Assembly: GCA_930367205.1 (NCBI GenBank)
Contig: OV884009.1
Coordinates: 97,485,189 to 97,549,188, forward strand
DNA length: 64,000 nucleotides
Reading direction: 5' to 3'
Origin: Acanthosoma haemorrhoidale
Lineage: Eukaryota > Arthropoda > Insecta > Hemiptera > Acanthosomatidae
Made by a program: the position numbers and the translations under genes. Shown here one piece after another: positions 1-12,021 of the stretch (positions are counted from its first letter, which is position 1; every line of letters starts with the position of its first letter). The notes below the pieces were generated by a model, which saw nothing but the letters and a program-made list of their open reading frames with translations, searched no databases and was not told the DNA's origin.

Positions 1-592
1 TAGAGTTCAACAGTCTTTTAACTATTGAAAATAAAAATTAACATAAGCTAATATTTATCTACACCCTCTCAATTTCCACAATAAACTGTTACTTTTAAAA
101 GTCTAAGTTATAAATCAGATGACTTCATCAGAGGGAGAGAAATATTAGTATTAATGAAATAGAGGGAATCAAATTAATTCTATAACTAGATCAAACTCTT
201 GGAAAGTGGAAAAAAATAAAAAATCTCACAGTGGTAACTGTTATTTTTATTTTACAATAATATTCCATTTTAGTTTTAAAAATTTGTAAGACAATTATAG
301 TTTTGTTTCTCCACTAGCAATTTTGACACATTAGATCCAGAACAGAAAATAATGAGGCTTAATAGTTAGGATGATATACTGGAAATTAATGAAAATGCAA
401 TTTAAGTGGACCCCAACCTACCAATTCTTGCTAAAATATTATTTAAAAAAATAAGCCAATTTTTAACACCTTCCACAATTGATTTTAACACAATGGCTAA
501 TTATTAAATCATCCAATTTCATATAAATACCCATGTAAAGTTTGTTACACATTTTTATTCATAAATAATTTATCACATATCATATATTTTAG
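1..592. other. intron upstream of the first visible sulfotransferase exon
   Basis: AT-rich sequence with no convincing reading frame. It ends in a pyrimidine- and AT-rich tract and the AG acceptor at 591-592 that opens the first visible sulfotransferase exon, so it is read as the 3' part of an intron. I see no recognisable mobile element in it. Confidence 0.6.
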
Positions 593-842
593 GTACAAAC
601 CAAACTTCCTTAAAAGAACAAATATAGTTCCACTTCAGTTAGCAAGAAGAAGATATCCTCGACCATCACTAAAAGAACTTAAAATTGCATTAAACAGCTC
701 ATATTCCTTTATAATAGTTCGGCATCCATTTGAAAGACTATTGTCAGCATATAGAGATAAAATACAGTATGCATTGCCTAACACTCCTCATCAAAAGTTA
801 GGTAATGAGATAATTTCAAAATTCAGAAAAAATTCTTTACAG
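593..842 (+). CDS. sulfotransferase exon with 3'-phosphate-binding motif
   Basis: One leading base plus 83 codons, entered at AG 591-592 and left at CAG|gtaaga (donor from 843), ending in phase 0. It contains a basic N-terminal stretch, then the R-H-P-F-E-R motif that in this family binds the 3'-phosphate of PAPS. Confidence 0.88.
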
Positions 843-3800
843 GTAAGAAAAGCATTGGTTCTTAGATAGTACTAGTTTGAGATAATAATTAAATATATAA
901 ACAAATACATAAGTAAACTATAGTAAATCCCTTGGCGAAAATAACAGTAACTAGTAGAACTTCCAAAACAAACCTAAAATTTCCAAAATATAATTTGTCT
1001 TTTAGGGAAAAAAAAATTATTCAAATAAACTTGTCCTTTTTGTAATTTATAAAATTACTTAATTAAATATTAAAACTGTCATTTATGGAACCACTTAAAC
1101 GAGTCAAAACAGTTGCACAATGAGATATTCTCAGCTACTACTGATTCATCCAATGTTGGGATCAAATTATGAGTTTTGTAGAGGGCCAGTTTTGATTTTT
1201 TACTTAATCGTTTGATAGTACATGCATATTACATTGTTTTGTAATTTTTAGCTAATGTTGATTTTTCAAATTTTGGGAAGGATTTGTAGATTTTGAAGGA
1301 TGCCATTTTCGATTCTTCGTTTAGTTTTTTTTATTACACTTGCATGCTGAGATATTTTTAGTTATTACTGATATTTTCAATCATGGGGTAGATTTGTAGG
1401 CTTTGGAGGGTGCTGAATTCAATTATTTCTTTAATTGTTAGATTTTGCATACATAATGCTATTTCTACAATTACTAATATCTGGGAATAGATTTATGATT
1501 GAATAGCTTTTTTCTGCCAGCTTTGTCAGCGTGGAAATCTTAACATAGTAAGAATTTTTTCATTGAGCCCATCTTCAAGTTTAAGTTCACTATCCAACCC
1601 TAAAACAATAAGCAAGAAGATAAATAGCCTATACAGTAAAGAAACAGTTAATCATGTGTTCAGCAGTTCTTGAGCAGTGCTGCCTCAGTGACTTGTTGAT
1701 CACGATAAAAAATGTAAGTTTCATTGGAAGTTCGAAGTTAAAAGGAAGATCTGTTGAAATGAGTGGTATCTGTGGGATAAAAACTGTTTCATCCTTTCTT
1801 TTTTCTGTTAAGCTAGTCGTTTCAATTACCTTTTCCACCATCTTCTTTACAAACACCCTTGTGCTGTTACAATGTTTTGGTGGGTAGAGGTTCCATAGTG
1901 AAATAATTGGAAATCCCATTTTAACTTAATGACAATGTGGTGGCAACCCAATCCAAAAAACTTCTATTTCCAGAGTTTTTTTCATATCTAAAAACTACCA
2001 GAAGGTTCTACCGACACCAATTTCTATTTTTTTCCATCTTCTAGAAGGTTCAACATCGTTCTATTAATTTCTAAAAATTTCCAGAAGGTTCTAAAGTGTT
2101 TTTTCAACTAAACTTGGGCTTGAATGTCATTGGAACTGTCACCAGTCATCATAGCAACCCCCAAAACTATGGATTTTACACTAATACTGGTCATTTTGGA
2201 CTTCTCACCCCCCCCCTGCCATACTGATAGGGCTGAATTAGGATTTCAAGGCATCATAAGAGTCACTATTCATTTAGAAGTCCCAAAAACTCTCTAACAT
2301 TAATATCGGTCATTTTAGATTATTTTTACATGTTACACCATCTCCTCCTCCTAGGGGTGTCACACAACTCCCACAGCACAGATTGTAAGTTTCATGTGTA
2401 CAAAGCTTGGTGTAAATTGCTCCAGGCATTCCAGAGTTACTGTGGAATACACACAGAGGCATCCATTTTTATATTTATAGATAAAGGGAGCTATTTTTAA
2501 GCTGGTTTTGATGTACATTGCTTTATTCTTTCTATAACTGATTCCCCCAGTTGTATTCATTATTTCAGGATGGATTTATAGCTTGGTAACACTATACTTG
2601 TGTTTTAAATAAGACATAAATAATTTTTTGTAATTAAATCCTGTAAACATAAAATGGTTGATTAATCATTATCAACAATATGGTCAGCTCGAGTATGTTC
2701 CTCTTTACTAATTCTAAATCCCTTTGAAATCAAAAGATAGGCAAGAAAAAACAGAAATTCTTCAAATTTTGCAGAGCGGACACTTGGGTTCAAATTATTA
2801 TTTCAGCCAGATCAGATCATAGGGTTACCTGTCAGAACCTAAAAACTCGTTTTCTGTCACTTATATACTCTAGAATCATTGATTGAATTGACCTGAAAGG
2901 TCCTGCTTTATCTATGCTTAATTATTTTGCGAATAAAATAAGCTTTATTAAAAAGTTTTATTTATTACTTTTTGCCTATACATTAATGCTTTGTTTGATA
3001 CTAAATACATGACCCATGAACTATATAGACAAGTGACCATAGCCCAAACACAGCCACAAGCTTACATCTAATTTGTTATAAAATTATTTAATTGTTAAAT
3101 AATAATAAATAATATATTTTCATTTGACAAGTAATTTTACCTGATACTCCAAATAAAAATAAGGAAGAAATGTATTAATTTAAACACTGTCAATGATAAA
3201 ACGAGGTTACAAACATACATTTTATACTACAAACGAAAGGTTAGTCATTGTTACTTATAGATAACTAAACTAATGTTACATATAAGTTGTCTCAAAAAAG
3301 TACATGAAGAATCAAAATTGGCACCATTCAGAACCCTTCAATATGATCCATCACAAGATTGAAAGAATATAGTATAATAAATGAGAGAGTGAATGTTTGT
3401 TGTGAATAATAGTAATTTCCTCCAAACAAAGTATGAATGAGAACATTTATCACAATTACTTATTGCCTAATAAGGCAGATTGTAATTTTATCACAATAAA
3501 GAAGTTTCAATTATAAAAGCTAAAGATAAGTTTTTTGCTAGTTATGCAATAATAGCCTGATGAAATAAAATAATTGGTCTTAGGGGAATGACCTGAAAAA
3601 AACAATACACCTGTACTAAAAAGTTGACCAAGAACAATCAGTAGTTTAATATGGTTTATCTGTAACTGGTCAGTATATATAGAGAAAGGGTGTTATATAT
3701 AAATATTTATACTACAGGTCAGTTTGTTAACTAAACTATAATTAATTATAATACCTTATATAATTTGAAAACAAAGTTGAAATGATTTTTTGTGCTGTAT

Positions 3801-6800
3801 TTAAAATGAGAAGAGTAGAACTTGGAACACAAGAATTGGAAAAGAGAAAGTTGGGCTGTCTGGCTGAGACTACTATGTGGTACACATCGCCTTTTGGGAA
3901 TCCTCCCAGGTAAAGCTGAGAAAAGAAATGGCCCTTGGGAGAGGAGAGAAAAGAAGAGGAAGTGTTCATTCAAGACCAGGAGAACAGAGATGACAGACTA
4001 GTATGGATGATAACTTTTCATGTTGAAGGACCACATCTTTCACAAAAAAACATACTAAAAGCTGGCTAATTTATACTGACTTATTATAAAACATTTAGTA
4101 GAAATTAACAGAGAAGATTTTAAACTATGTTAATCTGATTTTAACCAATTCAAATTATTATTGTGCCTAAATATTAAATTTTGATTATTAAATGACATTT
4201 TCAAAAATCCCAGAGAACATCTTGAGCATAAATCCATCATCCATGAATACATCAATGTTGACGTATAACTGAGAAGATGAATATTGGCTTAGGTTGACAA
4301 TAGAGGGCGCTTGATGATTTTCATCAAATGTATTAATGGATGTTTCATCATATTGGAGAACTGAGCCAGTTCTCTCTCTCTTTCATCAAACTAAGCCGAT
4401 ATAACTGATATCCCAACAAATTCATCCACTCAGTTATATATTCATAGCTAACTAATGAACTCCCAGTAAATTTATGTAGTCTACTTTTATATGAACAACT
4501 GAAAATAATTTTAAAATTTATCTGTTTAATGCAACCAACTTACAATGCTTATATGGCTAGCAAAAATTTTATCATTTAATTTTTCTCATTTTCAGGAACG
4601 AAGAAAGACAACTTTTCATAATCCAAGGTGGCCAACATTGCCAGAGTTTGTAAATTACTTAGTAGACATTAAAAAAAAAGGCTTGCCAATGGATATGCAC
4701 TGGGCTCCTATAACTGAATTTTGCACTCCATGCCAAATCCACTTTGACATCATTATTAAATTTGAAACTTTACAGGTAAGAAAATGAATACTACTGACTT
4801 TTAAGAGAGATAAAATATAATTATAAGTTTATTATAATAATAATATTACAATAATATATTATAAGTAATTAAATTACATCTCACTAACGTGGAAATTGAG
4901 GAAATTATACAGAATTTTTTTAAGTACTGACAAGAGCTAAGCTATTTTTAATAAAATTTAATTTATGGCATGGTGCAACACCTCATGAACAGGTAAGACC
5001 AACCAAGGTTGTTGTTGTAGAGCTAGTGTGGTAGGCACAAGGCTAATTACTTTTGTTCATGAGGCTAAGTGGACCCCAATTAAATTTATCCCACAAAGAA
5101 AAAATCCTAATGTCGAAGACAGGAAACAAACCCAGGCCTCTGCAGTTACTAATCAGAACACTAAGTACTAGCCTACAGTGCCTAACTTACTGTAAGTTAG
5201 CTTTAATATAAACAACTTTATTTACCTTATCATTATTTATTAACATAAAGAATAACCAATTTTACACTCATCTATATATACTTTTAGCATTTCTGTCTTT
5301 TTTATTTTCCTTTTAATCAGTAGAGGATCTCTATAAAATCAAGACCTATCAAAATTCTAATTTATAGTTTCTTGGTTGATTTATAATTCTATTATTTAAT
5401 GGGGCCCAAACTTTTTTTTAGTGCTTAGAGCAGTGCATAAATCACAGAAATATAATTTATCATATAATTAAATAATGACTTTTAGATACTTGATTTGTGT
5501 GATAATAACTAAAATAACAACTCTTTTTTTCCACAACACTTGTTAATTTTCTGTTATGTTCTTTTGTTTTCTGTAGTATGGCTGTTTCAATGAACTCATT
5601 GCCATTATTTTACATTTCCTAAAAATATGAACTTGTCAGCTTAAATGTAGCAATTGATGATAAATATGAACATTTTAAAATATTTCCTGCCATTTATCAA
5701 TAATTCTTAAGCCTATTCAAACATAAGTTATAACAAAATACTTTAATAGTTCTTCACTTACTCAATGTCATGAATCCTACTTATCTTCAATGAAACTATT
5801 GTTTTACACAATAAGCAACATTACAATTTATTCAATAAGCAAATGGAAAAATTATTTGCAAACAATGCATAACATGATAAAATCTACAAATAATAGTGAG
5901 AGAAAGTATAATGTAACCTCAGACAGTGTAGAGCAATAAAATATTATCAAGCTGTGATATGTGAAGCTCATTGGTCATTAATTAATTGTTAATGTATCAG
6001 AATCATATATCAATGGAATCAGTATTAAAAATTATAAATTATGGTATCATCCATTAACTACAGAACTAGATAGATAGATAGATGCAGTGGAGAGGGGACC
6101 AATAAAAATTTATTAGCATGACAACTAGCCCTATCGTCCTTTCTATCAGCCTCTGTATTATACCCATCCCACACTGCTAACAGAATCTACCTGTCAAAGT
6201 CGAGAAGACCTCTATTTGATGGAGTTCTTCTAGTGGGATTCTATCACAGCCTAAAGTGAAAACCTTTAATTTAAGTTTTAAGTTAAGTACTGTATACCTT
6301 AAATTCTCCCTAAAAAGGAAACCTTATAAAAAAGTGGAAGGTTTCCTACTCCAATTTGCTATTAGGGGCAAATGGGGTTCTAGGATACGCCTATCAAGGA
6401 TAGGTGTCAGCGTAATCTGCAGTGCCTGGTCAAGATGCTTGTTATGAAATTGTTTTGCCGAATGCAGTTTAATAGCCATCAGTAGTTTACTTTTAATGGT
6501 CAGCTGATGAACAGCTTGATATGTCTACAGCTGATGCTGTTGGACCATTGTTCGTCCACCTTAGTCCACATCCACCGTTCCAATATAGAGGAGAATGTGG
6601 CTTTTGATAGAGCAATGGCAAGCTTGGGACTAAATAATTTCCAAGCTTGTTAATTGGTTTGTAGCAGATTCTGTCTCTTACTGATTCAAAAGTTTCCTGT
6701 TTATATATTAAGTGATTTCCTATCAATTCGAGAGATGAAATGAAATTAAAAAAAACACTTTGTTCTGGGACATTATCTCCAAAGAAAAACAAGAAGGAAC

Positions 6801-9800
6801 AAAATAGAAACGTCTAGGAGACAAAAAAATTACACAGATTTGATAAGCTTGTAAATAATAAAGAGGCTGTGTACATATGAAATGACTACAAAGAACCAAC
6901 CGCAAAAGATTGAAACAAAAACTAGTAGATGAGAAAAAAATTATAAATAAAGAAAACAAAGGAATTATTACAAGGAGGAAAAGAGCATGGGAGATTGCTG
7001 GGATGAATGAAAAAAAAAAAAAAAACAGAATAAAAATTATGATTTATGAATTGTTAGATAGCAGGAGCTGGTAAAGTTAAGATTGGAAGAGTTGATGATT
7101 GGTGAATAATAGATGGGATTAGATATCCAAAGCCATGGATAAGAAAACAATCAAGGAACCAGATTTGTGAGAGGGGAAATACAAGTTAGAGAGGTGGGAT
7201 ATAGTATTACAGGATTTTATTGCTGATTTGAATTGGAAGAGGTCGAGACGTGATAGTGCTGAAGAGGAGGGATCCTCGAAAGTATTAGTGATGGGGGGGG
7301 AAGGATACAGCCATCCCAACTCAGAGTAGTGCTGTGAAATGCAACAGTCTCTGGGGATCCCAAATATAAATCTAAGAAAATAATTCATCCGCCACTTTAA
7401 CTGAGCCATACACCACATAACCCTAGTCAAAATGGGGGAAGACAAGGGAGGAAACCAGGACTTGGCAAGTATGTAATGGGAGGAGTTGTCAGGATCGATG
7501 GAGCAGTTGAAAGGTGAAAATGGAAATGTGGTGTTTCCAAGATAGTTTGGTCAATGGCCATACCTAGATTTTTGACTGAAGTAAAGAACTGGAAAGGTCG
7601 AGCATCAATGATAAAGGTGGGAATATCATTTAGGGTTTGAGGAGAGAACATGAACCAACTGAAGATTACGAAGAGAGAAGCCCAGGCTTCAATTTGGTCC
7701 TGTTCTTCCTGAATCAATGGGAAGGCGGATTGGACCTGACTAGGAGGGAAGGATAGGTAAATTTGGATGTCATTGAGATATGGGTGGAATGTCCAGTGGT
7801 GGATAGATGTATGGAGGTCGTCGGGAGAAATATGGCAAGTTACAAAGAATACAGAATTATGGAGGCATAAAACTAGCTATTTCTTGATAATTATTGTTGT
7901 GATAATTCTTCCAAAAGGTATTGTGAAAAAATGTGGAGGACGCATATTAAGATATCTAAAAACGGCCTGGAGTGGAGAGTGGGTGAGTTCAACTAAGTCC
8001 GAAACCACAAACTATTAAAGCTATGCTTTCAAAAACCCGATAGTAAATTGTGAAGTGAAAACAAAAATCACCTGCTATCAACTATAAGGAATAAGAGATA
8101 ATCCGTTCCACAACCTACAACACTGATTACAAATTTTAACCGTGAATAACAGAAATAACAATCAATGAAGTTGCAAAAGGCAAGATTTTACTACATTTTA
8201 GGGGTGTGGCATTCTCTGACCAGCAGCATACATTTAATGTCCACATTTGCGGACAGTAATATTATAATGGAAAAAGATTGTACGTTAAAAAATATGATTT
8301 TTATTCGCCAGTGAGGTGTAGATTCACCCTTTATGATAGAGTAATTTACTAAGGACACCTGTATATTTCAGCTATACAAACTTTTATGTTAATTTTTTCT
8401 ATCCTAAAAGGAAATGTGTTCTGAAATAAATAAATTTATATTTCAATAAAACAGAAACATTTTCACACTCTGTTCTGAAGAATTTTTTTAAAATTATGAA
8501 TGTAAAAAAATAATAAATGTGGAAGTTGTCTTAGTTTCAAATGATTAAATCCACTAGTTCTCATACTTTCTAGTTAATAATAAATAATTTTATTCCCAGA
8601 AACTCAAATAAGAATGCTGAAATTGAAAAAAGTTGACAATTTTAAACATTTAATTTATATTTATAGGAAGATCAAAAATATTTAATACAAGTGGCTGGAT
8701 TAAAAGGAAAGATTAAACCAGAATGGAAAAATCCATCAAAAGGACGAGTAACAGCTGAAGTTATCAACAACTATTATTCCCAATTAACAGTAAAACAAGT
8801 ACTGCAACTTTATTACTTATACAGGTAACATTTAAAAATAATTATGCTTTAAGAAATTTATCTTACTTTATGATTAGAGCACTTAAATAAATCAGCAGGT
8901 ACTTGTCTAAATCAGCACAATATATTCTTGGTTTGACCTATCAGAAATTTAACATTCACACATCATGTAGCAGATATACCCAAAAAGATAATTTACAAAA
9001 TGTTCCCTTATTCAAATAAAAAATCTTAGTAAAATCCTAAAAACTAACTCATACTCTACAAACTAATGATCCATCCACAGATAGCTTATCAACTATAACC
9101 ATGCACAGATGGCCTATGCTTCACCTGAGTGGAATTTGACACAAAACCAACTACAATAACTTAGAAGGAATAAAAACTAATTCATGATAATCGTTAATAA
9201 TTTTGCTTTTCCTTTGCTATACCAAAATAACAACTATGATTCAAAACTTACAACCTTCCACGTCACTAAAATTTGTCTCTACTTAAGCCGACATATATTT
9301 TTAAAAAAAAGTATCCTCTGAAAACCCATTAATACATAAAATTGAATATTACAATAAAACTTCTCTTAAATGTCACAACACAAACACCCACACACACTTA
9401 CACAAAAGAATCAAACCATATTGTAAAACTGATATTTATGTGAGTAGGTTTTTTCCTTTTCCTACAGACTCCCTATTGAATAGTGAAGTATGTTTAAATT
9501 ATTTTTTTTCTCAAAATTTCGATAGTGTATAAGATATATAGAACATCACAGTTTTCAATTTCTTAAGATAATATTACTACTACTGTTCAAAATGTTTTAT
9601 TGCTGCAATGTTTCCATTCATAAATTACTTTCTACTTCTATGTTCATGAATACTCACTACAATATGTAACAAACTGGACAAAACATTTCTAACACAAACA
9701 CATAAATAATTACATCCTTATGTATGATTAAACAGCTGGGTCTCCGTGGATTATAATGGTAAATATGCAATTAACACAAAAACATAAACATTCAGCCATC

Positions 9801-11917
9801 TGTGAGCCATTACACAAAAGTATTAATTGCTAATATTAAATCGATAAAATAGAAACCTATGATACTTTAATTAAAAATCTACATATTAACTTCTAAATAT
9901 TTATTCCATCTTTCTGATTCCAGTTAATCTCACACTTTGTATATGTTACATAATATTGAATTATGTATGATAATACATGATATTACATTGACACACTGAT
10001 TATTTTTATCAAAATACTATAAACAAAGAGGAAGCTATAAATTCAACAGTGATCAGGGAGCATCCCCCGCCCTTCATACTAGATAGATTCAGTAACTGCT
10101 TGAAAACAGTGAAGCTGTTATCATCAGCTGTAATATAATACATTACATAGCATCCCTCTTTTGATGTACATTTAATTGGTATTTTTTATACACATATCTT
10201 TTGAAATTTATTAAGTACGTAAACATCAGATATATAAATTTTTAATTTGGTTAAACCCATAAATTAGATTTAGCCATTCATTTTTAAAGTTACACTTATG
10301 ATTTCACTGAATGTTGGGTTCTATTAATTTATTCAATAACTTTGATTGGCAATAAGTATTTTTACGTTTTAAATGATAATATTGATGGGCTGTAATACAT
10401 ATGTACAATTTTACATGATTGATGTGAGGTTAACTGATGTAAACAAAAGCATATATTTATGAGTTTTTGTTTGCGTTTTTTTTTTTAGCAGCCAAAGAAA
10501 AAATTACCAAGAAGATCAGGACTGGGACCCAGGTAACAGACTAACTGAACTCTTGTAGCGCGGTAGCTCAGTTGGTAAAACCTCAAACTCACTATTGGGG
10601 ACGTGCCAGGTTCGGGTCCCGAAGTTGCCCATAATTTTTAATTTGGCTGTTAATCATATACTTATATATTTTACTATATTGTTAAATATTAATTGTTTTA
10701 AATCATCTACCACATCATGTGTTAATTGTTTGTTGCAGTACTTGATAATAATTGTGTAGCTAAATCAAAAATACTTTTACCCCAATCAAGTTCTTTAGAT
10801 AGACAAAGTTATTGATTTATTAAATTAAATTCATACAAATGATTTTAATCTTGACTAAATGTTAATCAATAATAGCTGGCAATGTCAGTTTATGATTTTA
10901 CCATACAATTTTCTTAGGTTAAAAATACAGTAAATAATTTTACTGTAGAACTCTAACCATTTGTAAGGTTCCAAACCAGAGGGATGGCAAAAGTGAAAAT
11001 GAATGAACAGGACATTCTCTAGAATTCTTCAGAGCACATTCCACTACTATAGACGTTTTGTGAGAATGTTTATCTCCACCATTGCCTTGTATGCTTCATT
11101 TCTGTCCATGGAGTCAGTGAAGTATGTAAAAACATGGGTTTTTGGATTTACAAGAATGATCTGGTACTCTCTTGTTTCTCCAGAAAAAGAAATTTGAAGG
11201 GTGAAGATATGGTTAATGGCCGACTTTCCATCAACAAAGCCAGAGTGATACTTTTCTACATCTTTCTCAGCATCAGGAAGTAATCTATATAAAATTATAA
11301 GAGAGGATTTTTAATACACATGAGGGCAACAATATAGTTGTTACAGTTCAGAGACCCATTTGTTATGAATTGGGTGCATGATTGTTTTATTCCATTCCGA
11401 AGGTAGGAGGCGGTTCAATTCTTGTTTTCACACACCAATAAACATATCTTGTAGAAAAGTAATTAATACATGTACCCGTATGTTTTCAAAAATCATCTTG
11501 ATTGATTGTCTCTGAATCCCAGAATCTCCTTGCTGTCTCAGAAAGGACATTATGACATAATTTTCATCTAGAATTGAAATTTATTTCCTAGTCTATGTTT
11601 CATAACATGGGAACCATGATCTATGAAAACCTCTCACTTACATCCCTATTCTCAAGTTTTCTGACCTGGAATTTTGTTGTTGTATTCTGACTTGGGCCTT
11701 TTACTATTGGTATTCTAGCTCTGATTTTAGGTATTGTCAGGTAGTGGTAATATTTCAATATTAAGTTTAAATTTCTTAAAGTATTGCAGTATTTGTAAAT
11801 ATTAACTGTTATTAATTTTGCAGATATGATTTTGAGCTGTTTGAATATAGCATCAGTGAATACTTGGAAATGGCAAAAGCAGATAGGAAATTTAGTCAAA
11901 AGTCTATCACAGAATAA
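593..11917 (+). CDS. carbohydrate sulfotransferase (CHST11-14/HNK-1ST type), 3' four exons, 5' part outside window
   Basis: Enzymes of this family transfer sulfate from PAPS to glycan chains such as chondroitin or dermatan and are type II membrane proteins of the Golgi lumen. Four exons join in phase: 593-842, 4596-4775, 8667-8824 and 11824-11917. The first carries the 3'-phosphate-binding motif, read as IVRHPFERLLSAYRDK. The second carries the family block HWAPITEFCTPCQIHFD, followed by the K-x-E-T-L signature. The last ends the protein after a Y-D-F-E-L-F run typical of the family C-terminus. All introns are GT-AG. The 5'-phosphosulfate-binding loop, stem and transmembrane anchor must be encoded upstream of base 1. 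About 226 codons are visible, roughly two thirds of a usual family member. The family assignment is firm; the exact subfamily and glycan acceptor cannot be told from this part. Confidence 0.9.
1121..1500. repeat. decayed tandem repeat, period about 110 bp, about 3.3 units
   Basis: Units starting near 1121, 1238 and 1348 align with each other. Each begins with a T-rich 'atatt..tagctactactgat'-like head, continues through a 'gggatagatttgtagattttgaagg'-like middle in variable form, and ends near a 'gcat' tail. A fourth partial unit follows to about 1500. Units differ at many sites, so the array is old. Confidence 0.6.
1965..2100. repeat. short tandem repeat built around 'agaaggttc', three units
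   Basis: The string ccagaaggttcta recurs, in slightly changed form, near 1997, 2042 and 2082, each preceded by a ttctaaaaa-like tract. Period is about 45-50 bp. No coding potential is seen. Confidence 0.55.
2110..2480. repeat. interspersed-repeat remnant with internal duplication
   Basis: The segment 'acactaatactggtcattttgga' near 2170 recurs as 'aacattaatatcggtcatttta' near 2300. The stretch from about 2355 to 2480 (gtaagtttcatgtgtacaaa, then atccatttttatatttatag) looks like the 3' tail of a dispersed LINE or SINE family. The family is not identified. Confidence 0.35.
4596..4775 (+). CDS. sulfotransferase exon with the H-W-x-P / C-x-x-C block
   Basis: Exactly 60 codons, entered in phase 0 after ttttcag and left in phase 0 at CAG|gtaaga. 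It encodes the conserved region in which His-Trp-Ala-Pro is followed by Cys-x-Pro-Cys and a K-x-E-T-L motif. Confidence 0.9.
4965..5195 (-). repeat. possible SINE-like repeat
   Basis: A less AT-rich block than its surroundings. The minus strand contains a degenerate box-B-like string (ctgggtttgtttcc, near 5120-5135), and 'ctcatgaaca' at 4981-4990 is mirrored by 'tgttcatgag' near 5054-5063. Assignment is weak. Confidence 0.25.
6069..6083. repeat. AGAT microsatellite
   Basis: About four copies of the tetranucleotide gata/agat in a row. Confidence 0.6.
6085..6260. repeat. dispersed repeat, inverted relative at 30060-30245
   Basis: The string 'tatttgatggagtt' and its context match the reverse complement of 30060-30245. 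Other shared pieces are 'caactagccc' against caactaggcc and 'ggagaggggacc' against ggaggggagggtcc. The order of the pieces is the same in both copies. Confidence 0.45.
6726..6843. repeat. dispersed repeat shared with 39565-39690
   Basis: Both places carry 'tttgttctgggacatt' (gttctaggacatt in the other copy), then 'aacaagaagg', then 'gtctagg..gacaaaaaaa' and 'ttacacagatt', in the same order and orientation. Confidence 0.5.
7119..7900 (-). pseudogene. CR1/L2-like LINE reverse transcriptase fragment
   Basis: The minus strand reads as the C-terminal half of a non-LTR reverse transcriptase in several frames. The segment 7790-7700 corresponds to the YxDD region but reads Y-L-N-D, so an active-site aspartate is missing. 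The segment 7690-7540 carries the 'VKNLGMAID' block, where the family usually has VKNLGVTLD. The segment 7445-7300 carries LRFIFGIPRD, then Y-S-E-L-G-W-L. Stops and frameshifts separate the pieces. It lies antisense in the sulfotransferase intron. Confidence 0.7.
8667..8824 (+). CDS. sulfotransferase exon
   Basis: 52 codons plus two bases, entered in phase 0 after ttatag and left in phase 2 at ACAG|gtaaca. It begins with the E-D-x-x-Y-L-x-x-x-A-G region that follows the K-x-E-T-L motif in the family. Confidence 0.88.
10557..10630 (+). repeat. tRNA-derived sequence (tRNA pseudogene or SINE head)
   Basis: A near-perfect A box (TAGCTCAGTTGG, 10564-10575) is followed 33 bases later by a B box (GGTTCGGGTCC, 10609-10619). 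This is the spacing of an internal RNA polymerase III promoter. The 5' seven bases (agcgcgg) do not pair with the bases after the T arm (gaagttgccc), and the T stem is mismatched, so it is not a functional tRNA gene. Confidence 0.6.
10985..11420 (-). pseudogene. RTE-like non-LTR reverse transcriptase fragment
   Basis: In two frames the minus strand reads like the central palm of an RTE-clade reverse transcriptase. First come a P-S-E-W-N-K / P-I-H block (about 11400-11360) and a Y-R-L-L-P (about 11290). Then follow H-S-G-F-V-D-G-K-S and I-F-T-L (about 11250-11200), and a D-R-N-E-A-Y-K-A-M block (about 11120-11090). Frameshifts and stops break it. Confidence 0.6.
11824..11917 (+). CDS. sulfotransferase terminal exon
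   Basis: One base completes the split Arg codon, then 30 codons and TAA at 11915-11917. It encodes Y-D-F-E-L-F-E-Y-S, the usual family ending, followed by a short charged tail. Confidence 0.88.
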
Positions 11918-11955
11918 TCTGTTGAGAAACTGTTTTGATATTTGTAATTAGAAAT

Positions 11956-12021
11956 AATAAAGTTGACAGTATTAATGAAATGCTATTTTAAATTATACTG
12001 GTTGTATTTGAAGTAAATAAA
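11956..12021 (+). terminator. polyadenylation signals of the sulfotransferase gene
   Basis: Two AATAAA hexamers at 11956-11961 and 12016-12021 follow the stop codon by 39 and 99 bases. The second is followed by a T-rich tract. Which one is used cannot be told. Confidence 0.6.

Larger units (their letters stand above)
843..4595 (+). other. sulfotransferase intron
   Basis: Intron bounded by gtaaga at 843 and the tract ending ttttcag at 4589-4595. It holds a decayed tandem repeat of about 110 bp units (about 1121-1500), two shorter repeat blocks (1965-2100 and about 2110-2480) and otherwise AT-rich sequence with no supported gene. The short open frames here show no family features. Confidence 0.75.
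4776..8666 (+). other. sulfotransferase intron containing LINE and repeat debris
   Basis: GT-AG intron. It contains a possible SINE-like block (about 4965-5195), an AGAT microsatellite (about 6069-6083), two repeat segments with relatives elsewhere in the window (6085-6260, 6726-6843) and an antisense CR1/L2-like LINE fragment (7119-7900). The remainder, including 5200-6060 and 7900-8660, shows nothing I can name. Confidence 0.7.
8825..11823 (+). other. sulfotransferase intron
   Basis: GT-AG intron ending attttgcag at 11815-11823. It contains a tRNA-like sequence at 10557-10630 and an antisense RTE-like fragment at 10985-11420. The stretches 8825-10480 and 11420-11820 are AT-rich and show nothing I can name. 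Confidence 0.75.

Noticed and set aside
10557..10630. A functional tRNA gene
   Set aside because: Acceptor and T-arm pairing fails; only the promoter boxes are good.
11621..11899. Minus-strand frame of 92 codons
   Set aside because: It is antisense to the terminal sulfotransferase exon and its intron and has no family features.
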